DNA from: Pseudoxanthomonas mexicana
GTDB taxonomy: Bacteria; Pseudomonadota; Gammaproteobacteria; Xanthomonadales; Xanthomonadaceae
Direction: 5' to 3'
Assembly (NCBI RefSeq): GCF_010093385.1
Contig: NZ_PDWV01000002.1
Span: forward strand, 118,123 to 182,122
DNA: 64,000 nucleotides
Shown here: piece after piece, positions 34,277-42,653 of the stretch
Numbering within the stretch: position 1 is the first letter of the stretch
Layout of the letters: each line of letters starts with the position of its first letter
Made by a program: the position numbers and the translations under genes
The notes under the pieces: generated by a model
What the model was told of the DNA's origin: nothing
The model's input: the letters and a program-made list of their open reading frames with translations, nothing else
Databases searched by the model: none

Positions 34277-35548
34277 TCAGTCGCGCTTGTACACACGACC
34301 CTGCTTCATCACGAAGCCGACGTTCTCCAGCACGGCCACGTCCTGCAGCGGGTCGCCGTCCACGGCGATCAGGTCGGCGAAGTAGCCGGGTTTCAGCACG
34401 CCGACCTCCTTGTCGATGCCGAACAGCCGCGCATTGACCAGCGTGGCCGAGCGGATCGCCTGCAGCGGGGTCATGCCGAACTGCACCATGCGCGAGAACT
34501 GGCGCGCATTGAGGCCGTGCGGATACACGCCGCCATCGGTACCGAAGCCCATGATGGCGCCGGCTTGGTGGGCCTTGCGGAAGTTCTCGCGCTGGGTGGC
34601 GCCCACGCGGCGCTCCTTTTCCAGCGATTCGGGCAGGAACCCGGCCTTCTCGCCTTCGCCGAGGATGTACTCGGTGTTGTAGATGTCCATCACCAGCACG
34701 GTGCCGTTCTTCTTGGCCAGCGCGATGCCTTCGTCGTCGATGAAGCTGGCGTGCTCGATGGAGTCCACGCCGGCGAGCAATGCATTACGGATGCCGGTAG
34801 CGCCGTGCGCGTGCGAGGCGACCTTGCGCCCCAGCGTGTGCGCTTCGTCGACCAGCGCCTTCAGTTCCTCCAGCGAGTACTGCGGCGCACCGACCTCGGT
34901 GCCCTTGGACAGCACGCCGCCGGTGGAACAGGTCTTGATGAAATCGGCGCCGAACTTCACGTCCTGCCTCACCTTCTGCCGCACGGCCCAGGGACCGTCG
35001 GCCACGCCGTCGCCCACCGCCTTGTACTCGGCCGGCAGCAGGTTGTTGTCGCTGCAGTGGCCGCCGGTGATGCCGATGGCGACGCCGCCGGCGAGGATGC
35101 GCGGACCCTCAACCTCGCCGTTCGCGATGGCATCGCGCAGCGCCACGTCGGCGTAACCGGGCGAGCCCGGTACCCGAACCGTGGTGAAGCCGGCCAGCAG
35201 CGTGGTACGCGCATTCTTCGCGCCCTTGATCGCCGCCGCCGGCAGCGAGATCGCCAGGCGCCGGTAGCCCTGCAGGTCGGCGTCGCCGTGCAGGTGCACG
35301 TGGGCATCCATCAGGCCGGGCAGCACGGTTTTTCCCGACAGGTCGTGCACCGTCGCGCCGGCCGGCACGGGCGTGCTGGCGGCCGGACCGATGGCGGTGA
35401 TGCGCGTGTCCTCGATCACGATGGCCTGGTCGGTCAGCATGCGCCCGGATTCGACATCGAGCAGGCGGCCGGCCTTGACGTAGGTGGTGGCAGCGAACGC
35501 AGGCGCGCAGGCGACGGACAGGACGGCGGCAAGGACACACAGGCGCAT
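34277..35548 (-). CDS. Exported metal-dependent amidohydrolase (imidazolonepropionase/prolidase-like)
   Basis: 423 residues with a signal peptide (LAAVLSVACAPAFA). TIM-barrel amidohydrolase: metal motif DAHVHLHG, probable carboxylated lysine in GADFIKTCSTGG, histidines in VASHAHG and SIEHASF, metal aspartate in GFGTDGGV. Resembles periplasmic Xaa-Pro dipeptidase-type amidohydrolases common in Xanthomonadaceae that act on peptides or N-acyl compounds; substrate not determinable. Start at 35548 fits signal peptide. No operon partner. Confidence 0.87.
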   Translation of the reverse strand: MRLCVLAAVLSVACAPAFAATTYVKAGRLLDVESGRMLTDQAIVIEDTRITAIGPAASTPVPAGATVHDLSGKTVLPGLMDAHVHLHGDADLQGYRRLAISLPAAAIKGAKNARTTLLAGFTTVRVPGSPGYADVALRDAIANGEVEGPRILAGGVAIGITGGHCSDNNLLPAEYKAVGDGVADGPWAVRQKVRQDVKFGADFIKTCSTGGVLSKGTEVGAPQYSLEELKALVDEAHTLGRKVASHAHGATGIRNALLAGVDSIEHASFIDDEGIALAKKNGTVLVMDIYNTEYILGEGEKAGFLPESLEKERRVGATQRENFRKAHQAGAIMGFGTDGGVYPHGLNARQFSRMVQFGMTPLQAIRSATLVNARLFGIDKEVGVLKPGYFADLIAVDGDPLQDVAVLENVGFVMKQGRVYKRD

Positions 35549-35598
35549 GGAGTATCCGGAAGTCGAATGAAGAGAAGGCGAATGTAGCAGGCCCACCC

Positions 35599-35734
35599 TG
35601 TAGGAGCGACGTAAGTCGCGACCGCGCACCTGGCCGTCCACGGAAAGCCGATGGTTTCTCATCAGGGCGCGCTGCTGCGCGTTCTTGTTTCTGTACGGGG
35701 TATTGGCGCGGTCGCGACTTACGTCGCTCCTACA
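35599..35734. repeat. REP doublet with 78-nt spacer
   Basis: Arms 35599-35627 and 35706-35734 are 29 nt and perfectly complementary; head TGTAGGAGCGACGTAAGTCG, then CGACCGCGC. The right arm runs into the 3-prime end of the aldo/keto reductase gene and encodes its last four residues and stop. Confidence 0.9.
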
Positions 35735-36792
35735 AGGGGGGCCACCGTGCGGTGCACACAGACCGGCGTGGGATTGCGGTAGGCGAAGCCGGCCTGGTGC
35801 CAGTACGGGTACGGCTTCGGCCGCTGGCTGGCCTTGTCCAGCTTCGCCACCTGCTCCGGGGTGAGGTTCCAGCCGACCGCGCCGAGATTCTGCTTCAGCT
35901 GCTCTTCGTTGCGCGCCCCGATCACCACGGTGCTCACGGTCGGACGCTGCAGCAGCCAGTTCAGCGCGACCTGCGGGATGGACCTGCCGGTTTCCTGCGC
36001 GACCTCGTCCAGTGCATCGACCACGTCGTACAGGTACTCCAGGTCGACCTGCGGGCCGGCATCCTGGGCGGTCTGCGACTGCAGGCGGCTGTTCTCGGGC
36101 AGCGGCTGGCCGCGGCGGATCTTGCCGGTCAGGCGGCCCCAGCCCAGCGGGCTCCACACCACCGCGCCCACGCCCTGGTCGGCGGCCAGCGGCATCAGCT
36201 CCCATTCGTAGTCGCGACCGACCAGCGAGTAGTACGCTTGGTGCGCCACGTAGCGTGTCCAGCCATGCCGGTCGGCGGCGGCCAGCGACTTCATCAGATG
36301 CCAGCCGGAGAAGTTGGACACGCCGAGGTAGCGGATCTTGCCCGCCTTCACCAGCGTGTCGAGCGTGGACAGCACTTCTTCCACCGGCGGGCGCGCGTCG
36401 AAACCATGCAGCTGGAACAGGTCGATGTAGTCGGTGCCGAGCCGTTTGAGCGCCGCGTCGACGGCGTTGATGAGGTGGTGGCGGGAAGAGCCGACCTGGT
36501 TCTCGCCATCGCCGAAGCGGAAGGTGGCCTTGGTGGAAATGATCAGCGCATCGCGCGGCCTGCCCTTGATCGCTTCACCGAGGATCTCTTCGGCAGCGCC
36601 CTTGGAGTAGACGTCGGCGCTATCGAACATGGTCAGGCCGGCGTCGAGGCAGATGTCGACCAGGCGGCGCGCTTCGGCCACGTCGGTGCTGCCCCAGGCA
36701 CTGAACAGCGCACCCTGGCCCCCGAAGGTACCGGTGCCGAAAGAGAGGACGGGCACGCGGAAGCCGGACGCGCCGAGGTAGCGGTATTCCAT
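35719..36792 (-). CDS. Aldo/keto reductase
   Basis: 357 residues, AKR TIM barrel. Catalytic tetrad context: FDSADVYSKG (Asp, Tyr), ISTKATF (Lys), LFQLHGFD (His); NADPH-binding end VIGARNEEQLKQNL. The N-terminus MEYRYLGASGFRVP is the normal AKR start. The last residues VGAT and the stop codon are encoded by the REP element. Lies 100 nt after the SDR gene on the same strand; both are divergent from an AraC-type regulator, a usual setup for aldehyde/quinone detoxification. Confidence 0.92.
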   Translation of the reverse strand: MEYRYLGASGFRVPVLSFGTGTFGGQGALFSAWGSTDVAEARRLVDICLDAGLTMFDSADVYSKGAAEEILGEAIKGRPRDALIISTKATFRFGDGENQVGSSRHHLINAVDAALKRLGTDYIDLFQLHGFDARPPVEEVLSTLDTLVKAGKIRYLGVSNFSGWHLMKSLAAADRHGWTRYVAHQAYYSLVGRDYEWELMPLAADQGVGAVVWSPLGWGRLTGKIRRGQPLPENSRLQSQTAQDAGPQVDLEYLYDVVDALDEVAQETGRSIPQVALNWLLQRPTVSTVVIGARNEEQLKQNLGAVGWNLTPEQVAKLDKASQRPKPYPYWHQAGFAYRNPTPVCVHRTVAPLVGAT

Positions 36793-36892
36793 GGGGAGAG
36801 TTCCAGAAGCGGGGGAGTGCGCCATTGCACTCCCCCGTTCCGCGGGCGGCAACCCCTGGGCGTGAAATACTTTGTTGCCTGCCGACGAAACG

Positions 36893-37627
36893 TCAGTTCG
36901 GGCTGGCGGCCGGCCGCACGATGACCTCACTGACGTCCACATCGTCGGGCTGCTCCACCGCATAGGCGATCGCGCGCGCCACGGCGTCAGCGGGAATCGC
37001 GACCTGGCGGAAATCCTCCAGCCACGCCTTGATGCCGGCATCGCTGGTGGTCTCGGCCAGCTCGCTGGTGGTGACGCCGGGCGACACCACGGTGACGCGC
37101 AGCCGGTCGTGCTCCTGGCGCAGGCCTTCGGACAGCGCGATCACCGCGTGCTTGGTGGCACAGTAGACCGCGGCGCTCGGCCACACCCGATGGCCCGCGG
37201 TGGAGGCCACGTTGATGACCTGCCCCCTGCCCTGTTCCTGCATGATCGGCAGAGCCGCCGCGATGCCGTGCAGCACGCCGCGGAGGTTGACGTCGATCAT
37301 CCGGTTCCATTCGTCGATCTTCAGCGCGGTCAGCGGCGACAGCGGCATGACGCCGGCGTTGTTGACGATCACGTCGAGCCGGCCGTATTCGGCCTGGGCG
37401 AACGCCACGAACGCCTGCACGCCTTCCAGGCGGGTGACGTCGAGCGCACGGCAGCGCGCGCTGCCGCCGGCAGCGGTGATCTCGGCGACCAGCCGCTCCA
37501 GCCGGTCGGTGCGTCGCGCGCCGAGGACGACGTGGGCACCGCGGCGGGCGAGTTCGCGCGCGGCCGCTTCGCCGATGCCGCTGCTGGCACCGGTGATGGC
37601 GATGACTTTTCCTTGGATTCCGGACAT
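36893..37627 (-). CDS. Short-chain dehydrogenase/reductase
   Basis: 244 residues, Rossmann fold. Cofactor motif TGASSGIG (about 12-19), NNAG (about 88-91), catalytic Ser in INVASTAGH and YCATK (Tyr/Lys), and PGVTTSE after the active site. Resembles NADP-dependent YdfG/serine-dehydrogenase-type SDRs. AGAGGTG upstream of ATG 37627. First gene of a probable SDR-AKR operon read away from the AraC gene. Confidence 0.92.
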   Translation of the reverse strand: MSGIQGKVIAITGASSGIGEAAARELARRGAHVVLGARRTDRLERLVAEITAAGGSARCRALDVTRLEGVQAFVAFAQAEYGRLDVIVNNAGVMPLSPLTALKIDEWNRMIDVNLRGVLHGIAAALPIMQEQGRGQVINVASTAGHRVWPSAAVYCATKHAVIALSEGLRQEHDRLRVTVVSPGVTTSELAETTSDAGIKAWLEDFRQVAIPADAVARAIAYAVEQPDDVDVSEVIVRPAASPN

Positions 37628-37825
37628 GGGACACCTCTTGGGGGAAGCCCGGCGCGGGCTGCGTCGGGAAGGGGCGCAGTCTGGGCGCCGATGGCGCTTG
37701 CCCGATATCGGATTCCTCCACGATCCTTGCCCGATCCTGCCCCGGCGCCTTCCGCGCCATGTCATCCACCCCGGCGCTGCGTAGACTCGTTTCCCTCCCC
37801 CGCGTTCGCACCACAGGGACAATCC

Positions 37826-38743
37826 ATGCCCGACAACACGCCCGCCCATGAAGCCTGCCTGCGCGAACTGGCCGGCCTGATTGAACGATCCACCGGCGAA
37901 GACGGCCTGCACCCCACCACGATTCCCGCGCTGCATTTCTCCCGGCTGAGTGCCCCCATGCCGCTGCCGGCGCGCGGCGTGCAGGAAGCCGCCCTGTGCC
38001 TGATCGTGCAGGGCGCCAAGCGCGCGATCCTGGCCGACGAGGTCTACGACTACGACGCCAGCCGCTTCGTGGTGGCGTCGGTCGACCTGCCGGTGACCGC
38101 CCAGGTCACCCAAGCGGCCCCCGACGCACCCTACCTGTGCCTGGTGCTGAAGCTTTCCCCGTCCACCATCGCCGAGCTCGTGACCGAGGCCGAATCAGCG
38201 AGGGCGCCGCTGCCGCCGCCGTCGCGCGGCCTGTGCCTGGCCCCCAGCAGCGTGGAACTGCTGGAGGCCGCGATCCGCCTGGTGAAGCTGCTCGATGCGC
38301 CGCAGGACATCCCCTTGCTGGCGCCGCTGGTGGAGCGCGAGATCCTTTACCGCGTGCTGTGCAGCCCGCAGGGCGCGATGCTGCGCCACATCGGCATCGC
38401 CGACAGCCAGGGCCAGCGTGTGGCCAAGGCGATCCATTGGTTGCGCCAGCACTACACGCAGCCACTCCGGATCGACCACATCGCCCGCGAAGTGCACATG
38501 AGCCCCTCGGCCCTGCACCATCACTTCAAGGCGGTCACTGCGATGAGCCCGCTGCAGTACCAGAAGCAGCTGCGCCTGCAGGAAGCGCGTCGCCTGATGC
38601 TCAGCGAGGTGATGGACGCCGCCAGCGCCGGCCATCGCGTGGGCTATGAAAGCCCCTCCCAGTTCAGCCGTGAGTACAGCCGCATGTTCGGTGCGCCGCC
38701 GCTGCGCGACGTGGAGCGCATGCGCAACCCCCGGACAGCATGA
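37826..38743 (+). CDS. AraC-family transcriptional regulator
   Basis: 305 residues. N-terminal AraC_N-type cupin region (ALCLIVQGAKRAIL, YDASRFVVASVDLPV) and a C-terminal double helix-turn-helix (LRIDHIAREVHMSPSALHHHF, then GYESPSQFSREYSRMFG). This architecture is typical of regulators next to oxidoreductase genes such as YqhC. The 198-nt gap to the SDR gene holds the divergent promoters; control of SDR and AKR is inferred from position. Confidence 0.92.
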   Translation: MPDNTPAHEACLRELAGLIERSTGEDGLHPTTIPALHFSRLSAPMPLPARGVQEAALCLIVQGAKRAILADEVYDYDASRFVVASVDLPVTAQVTQAAPDAPYLCLVLKLSPSTIAELVTEAESARAPLPPPSRGLCLAPSSVELLEAAIRLVKLLDAPQDIPLLAPLVEREILYRVLCSPQGAMLRHIGIADSQGQRVAKAIHWLRQHYTQPLRIDHIAREVHMSPSALHHHFKAVTAMSPLQYQKQLRLQEARRLMLSEVMDAASAGHRVGYESPSQFSREYSRMFGAPPLRDVERMRNPRTA

Positions 38744-38842
38744 GTCCCGCCCTGAACCTTCCGTAAGCCGGCCCGTTGGCGACATGGCCGCCGGTTTGCG
38801 GCCGGGCGCACAATCGCCCTGGTTACCTGCCGAGGAACGCTC

Positions 38843-39415
38843 ATGAAAGCCCCCGCCCTGCTGCTCACCGCCTTCATCGCGCTGGCCGCCGCGCTGCCCG
38901 GTCAGGCGAGGCCGAAGAACGTCACCGACCCGGACATCCCACGCAGCCTGCCCACCGACGGTGGCGCGGTCAGCGTCCAGTGGACCGATCCCGCACAGTT
39001 CAGCGAGATCAAGTTCAGTGGCAACCGCTGGGAATCCGAACAGGGCACGTGGGTCGTCGACCTGGCGCGGTACCTGCGGGATGAAGCCGGCCAGCGCCTT
39101 GCGCGCGGCCAGACGATGGAGGTCACCATCACCGACATCGACCGCGCGGGCCGGTACGAACCCGTCGTGCGCCCGGCAATGCAGGACATCCGCATCGTCA
39201 AGGACATCTACCCGCCGCGGATGACGCTTCGTTTCGTCGTGAAGGGCCCTGACGGGCAGGTGCTGGCCGAAGGCGAGCGCAAGCTGGTCGACCATGGTTT
39301 CCTGACGGGCACCAGCGTCAACAGCAACGACAGCCTGCGCTACGAGAAGCGCCTGATCGACGACTGGCTGCGCCGCGAGTTCAAGGACAATGCCGCACTG
39401 ACGGCCACGCCCTGA
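38843..39415 (+). CDS. DUF3016 exported protein
   Basis: 190 residues with a signal peptide (LLTAFIALAAALPGQA). The DUF3016 pattern is clear: VQWTDPAQFSEIKFS, WVVDLARYLRDEAGQRL, EVTITDIDRAGRYEP, and the final helix RLIDDWLRREF. Periplasmic, function unknown; frequent in Xanthomonadaceae and Shewanella. A perfect 10-bp hairpin follows the gene. Confidence 0.88.
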   Translation: MKAPALLLTAFIALAAALPGQARPKNVTDPDIPRSLPTDGGAVSVQWTDPAQFSEIKFSGNRWESEQGTWVVDLARYLRDEAGQRLARGQTMEVTITDIDRAGRYEPVVRPAMQDIRIVKDIYPPRMTLRFVVKGPDGQVLAEGERKLVDHGFLTGTSVNSNDSLRYEKRLIDDWLRREFKDNAALTATP

Positions 39416-39428
39416 TCGCACGCCCATA

Positions 39429-39453
39429 CCGGCGCCACATTACGTGGCGCCGG
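39429..39453 (+). terminator. Hairpin after the DUF3016 gene
   Basis: CCGGCGCCAC (39429-39438) pairs perfectly with GTGGCGCCGG, 5-nt loop. No T tract, so termination would be weak or factor-dependent. Confidence 0.5.
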
Positions 39454-39553
39454 CGACGGCCACGTCGCAGACGGGGGCGGCGATGCCGCTGCAGGTTGTG
39501 ATGGGTACGGACCGGCACCATATCGAGGGTACCCCCTCCTGCGGAGCACCTCC

Positions 39554-40021
39554 ATGACGGCCTTCGACCTCACCCCGCCGACCGATGCGCAGCGCACGGC
39601 GCTGATCGCCGGCCTGAGCGAAGACGAGCGCCGGGTGCTGCTGCAGCACGGCACCGAGGCGCCGTTCTGCGGCGTGTTCCTGGACAACAAGCAGGACGGC
39701 GTCTACACCTGCCGCCTGTGCGGCCTGCCACTGTTCCGGTCCAGCGCCAAGTTCGACTCCGGCACCGGTTGGCCGAGCTTCTTCCAGCCGGTGGACGAGG
39801 CGCACATCGGCCGCATCCGCGACACGAGCTACGGCATGGTCCGCACCGAGATCGTGTGCGCGCGCTGCCACAGCCACCTGGGCCATGTGTTCCCGGACGG
39901 GCCGCCCCCGACCGGCGAACGCCACTGCCTGAACTCGGTATCGCTGGCCTTCACGCCGAACGGTGAGCCGCTGCCCGATCCGCTGCAGCGCGGCGGGGCG
40001 GAGTCGCGCGCGGCGGGGTGA
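39554..40021 (+). CDS. msrB: Peptide-methionine (R)-S-oxide reductase
   Basis: 155 residues. Zinc ligands in [10 protein letters not shown] and [11 protein letters not shown], substrate loop TGWPSFFQP, and the catalytic cysteine in [11 protein letters not shown]. Repairs methionine-R-sulfoxide in proteins using thioredoxin. No signal peptide, so cytosolic. AGCACCTCC-type weak ribosome site. Stands alone between DUF3016 and the CorA-like gene. Confidence 0.96.
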   Translation: MTAFDLTPPTDAQRTALIAGLSEDERRVLLQHGTEAPFCGVFLDNKQDGVYTCRLCGLPLFRSSAKFDSGTGWPSFFQPVDEAHIGRIRDTSYGMVRTEIVCARCHSHLGHVFPDGPPPTGERHCLNSVSLAFTPNGEPLPDPLQRGGAESRAAG

Positions 40022-40098
40022 CGATAGCCGCCTGTCACGAGACCGGCACATGCCGACGGTAGCCTGATCGTCACCCCATCGTCGCCAGGCTGTCATGC

Positions 40099-41157
40099 AT
40101 GGCCACCCCGCACGATCACCCAGCCTCCTTGCCGGCGTCCGCCGGATGGTCCGCCGCGCTCTGGCTGTACCGGTTCGATGGCGACGGACGCGCCCATCCG
40201 TGCGATGCGGCCACCTACGATGCGGGCGCGTTGCGGCAGCCTCCCGGCGATGACTGGCACTGGCTGCACCTGGACCTGAGCGATGTCCGCAGTGCGCAGA
40301 TCGTCGCGCTGCTGGCGCTCCCCGAGGAGGCGCAGGCGACGCTCCTGTCGCCCGACACGCACGTCAATCTGCAGCTCGAAGACACGGTGGCGCACGGCGT
40401 GTTCGTCGACTGGGTGCACCAGCGCGGCGTCGATCCGGCGGCCGAAGGCCAGCTGCGCGGCGACGACGGCATCGGCTGGCTGCATTTCGCCATGGCCGGA
40501 CGCCTGTTGGTCACCGCGCGACGGCAGGCGCTGCGCTCGCTGGAAGCGGCGCGCCGCGCGGTGGTCGCCGGCGCAGCGGCCGATTCTCCGGTGCGTCTGC
40601 TGGAGATGGTGGCCGCACGCTTCGCCGACACGGTGGAACGCAGCAGCGACGGACTGTCCGTGCGGCTGGACCGCATCGAGGACCGCGTGCTGGCGGACAG
40701 CATCGGCGAGGAGCGCCGCGACCTGGCGCAGCTGCGCCACCAGACCGTGCGCCTGCACCGCCCGCTCACCGCCATGCGGCGCGTACTGAAACCGTTCGAG
40801 CAGCGCCATGCGGGCGATGCCGACGACGCGCTGCTCGCCGCCATCGCCCGCCTCAACCAGCGGTTCGACGACCTGGACGGCGATGTCGGCACGCTGCAGG
40901 AACGCGCGCGCCTGCTGCAGGACGAAGTGGCCGCCAAGCTCGCCGAGCGCACCAACCGCCACCTGTACGTGCTGTCCATGATCACCGCCCTGCTGCTGCC
41001 GCCCAGCCTGGTCGCCGGCCTATTCGGCATGAACCTGCCCGGCCTGCCGTTCGCGCACAGCGCCCATGGGCTGGCGTTCGCGCTGCTGCTGGGCGCCGCC
41101 TCGAGCGTCGGGGTCTACCTGCTGTTGCGGCGCATGGGTGTGGCGCGTTCCACCTGA
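40099..41157 (+). CDS. CorA/ZntB-like divalent metal transporter
   Basis: 352 residues. Large cytoplasmic domain, long helix region (about 190-300, LDRIEDRVL), then two C-terminal membrane helices with the CorA signature as GMNLPG in FGMNLPGLPF between them. The sequence resembles ZntB (zinc) more than CorA in its ARRQALRSLEAARR region; metal cannot be decided from sequence. The gene ends 35 nt before the HipA-like operon. Confidence 0.88.
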   Translation: MATPHDHPASLPASAGWSAALWLYRFDGDGRAHPCDAATYDAGALRQPPGDDWHWLHLDLSDVRSAQIVALLALPEEAQATLLSPDTHVNLQLEDTVAHGVFVDWVHQRGVDPAAEGQLRGDDGIGWLHFAMAGRLLVTARRQALRSLEAARRAVVAGAAADSPVRLLEMVAARFADTVERSSDGLSVRLDRIEDRVLADSIGEERRDLAQLRHQTVRLHRPLTAMRRVLKPFEQRHAGDADDALLAAIARLNQRFDDLDGDVGTLQERARLLQDEVAAKLAERTNRHLYVLSMITALLLPPSLVAGLFGMNLPGLPFAHSAHGLAFALLLGAASSVGVYLLLRRMGVARST

Positions 41158-41191
41158 GCCCGATGCGCCGGCGCGCTATCCTAGCGGCCTG

Positions 41192-41965
41192 ATGACGCTC
41201 CCCCTCCGTACCGCCGCCCGCTACGTCACCCCACTGCGCGAAGGCGGCTCCATGCCCGCCGTCGTGGAAGCCGACGACGAAGGCCTCTACGTGCTCAAGT
41301 TCCGCGGCGCCGGCCAGGGCCCGAAGGCGCTGGTGGCCGAAGTGATCGCCGGCGGACTCGCCAAGGCGCTGCAACTGCCGATGCCGGACCTGGCGCTGAT
41401 GGACCTGGACGCCGAACTCGCGCGCACCGAAGGCGATCCGGAGATCCAGGACCTGATCAAGGCCAGCGCCGGACTCAACCTGGCGATGGACTACCTGCCG
41501 GGCGCGGTGAACTTCGACCCCGTTGCCGAACAGCCCGATGCGGACCTGGCGTCGCGCATCGTCTGGTTCGACGCCTTCATCAGCAACGTCGACCGCACGG
41601 CGCGCAACACCAACCTGCTGATGTGGCACCGCAGGCTCTATCTGATCGACCACGGCGCCGCGCTGTACTTCCACCATGGGTGGGACGGCGATGCGTCCGG
41701 CGCCGGCAAGCCGTTCCCCCTGATCCGCGACCACGTGCTGCTGCGCTGGGCCTCGCAGCTGGCGGAGATCGACGGCGGCATGGCGGCCGCGCTGACCGAA
41801 GCCACGATCGCCGGCATCGTCGCCGAGGTGCCCGATGCGTGGCTGCAGGGCCCCGATGGTTTTGGCGATCCGGCGGCGCAGCGCGCCGCGTACGTCCAGT
41901 ACCTGGTCCGCCGCGTGGCGCAGCGCGATGCGTTCGTGCAGGAGGCGATCCGTGCGCGCGCATGA
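41192..41965 (+). CDS. HipA-like kinase domain protein
   Basis: 257 residues. Protein-kinase-like fold reminiscent of HipA but short: YVLKFRGAGQGPKALVAE (nucleotide-binding lysine region), WFDAFISNVDRTARNTNLLM (catalytic loop, Asp/Asn) and LYLIDHGAAL (DFG-equivalent). This corresponds to the compact HipA-like group found next to DUF3037. It lacks the N-terminal HipA subdomain and no HipB-type partner is present. Overlaps the DUF3037 start by 14 nt, so the proteins are translationally coupled. Confidence 0.8.
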   Translation: MTLPLRTAARYVTPLREGGSMPAVVEADDEGLYVLKFRGAGQGPKALVAEVIAGGLAKALQLPMPDLALMDLDAELARTEGDPEIQDLIKASAGLNLAMDYLPGAVNFDPVAEQPDADLASRIVWFDAFISNVDRTARNTNLLMWHRRLYLIDHGAALYFHHGWDGDASGAGKPFPLIRDHVLLRWASQLAEIDGGMAAALTEATIAGIVAEVPDAWLQGPDGFGDPAAQRAAYVQYLVRRVAQRDAFVQEAIRARA

Positions 41966-42359
41966 CACCTACGACTACGCCGTGATCCGCGTCGTCCCGC
42001 GCGTGGAGCGCGAGGAGTTCGTCAACGTCGGCATCATCCTGTCGTGCGAGCGTGCGAAGTTCCTCGAAGCACGCATCGAGCTGGACGAAGCGCGACTGCT
42101 CGCACTCGATCCCACGCTGGACCTGGAATCGCTGCGTCGGCCCCTGGATACCATCCCGGCGATCTGCCACGGTGGCGAAGCGGCCGCACCGATCGGCCTG
42201 CTGCCGCCGCGTGCGCGCTTCCATTGGCTCACGGCCAAACGCAGTTCGATCATCCAGACCTCGCCGGTGCACATGGGCCGCTGCGGCGACCTGACGGCCA
42301 CGCTGGAGCACCTGATGGACCGCATGGTGCGACCGCCGAAGGCCACCGTGCCGCGATGA
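41952..42359 (+). CDS. DUF3037 protein
   Basis: 135 residues, GTG start with AGGAGG 6-7 nt upstream, inside the end of the HipA-like gene. Family marks: DYAVIRVVPRVEREEFVNVG near the N-terminus, FHWLTAKRSSIIQTSPVH in the second half. Soluble; function unknown. Consistent partner of short HipA-like kinases. Its stop overlaps the ATG of the DUF4031 gene (ATGA). Confidence 0.88.
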   Translation: MRAHDTYDYAVIRVVPRVEREEFVNVGIILSCERAKFLEARIELDEARLLALDPTLDLESLRRPLDTIPAICHGGEAAAPIGLLPPRARFHWLTAKRSSIIQTSPVHMGRCGDLTATLEHLMDRMVRPPKATVPR

Positions 42360-42646
42360 GCGTCTACGTGGACGACGCGGTCACGCTGTGGCGGGGCCGA
42401 CGCTGGGCCCATCTCATGGCCGACACGCTGGACGAACTGCATGCGATGGCCGCACGCCTGGGCGTGCCGCGGCGCGCGTTCCAGGACAAGCGCAGCGGCG
42501 CGCATTACGACCTGACCGAGGAACTGCGCGAACAGGCGTTGCGGCTCGGCGCCGTTGCCATTTCCCGCCATCGCGACCGCGATCAGGTCCGCGCCATCAT
42601 CCGCCTCGCGCGCTCGCAGTGGAGCGGGTTGCGCACGGACGACTGA
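42356..42646 (+). CDS. DUF4031 protein
   Basis: 96 residues, MSVYVDDAVTLWRGRRWAHL at the start, HYDLTEELREQALRLGAV later; clear DUF4031 pattern. Function unknown. Third member of a tightly overlapping operon with the HipA-like kinase and DUF3037, suggesting one process. Convergent with the M56 peptidase gene, 7 nt between stops. Confidence 0.88.
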   Translation: MSVYVDDAVTLWRGRRWAHLMADTLDELHAMAARLGVPRRAFQDKRSGAHYDLTEELREQALRLGAVAISRHRDRDQVRAIIRLARSQWSGLRTDD

Positions 42647-42653
42647 CGCGCCG

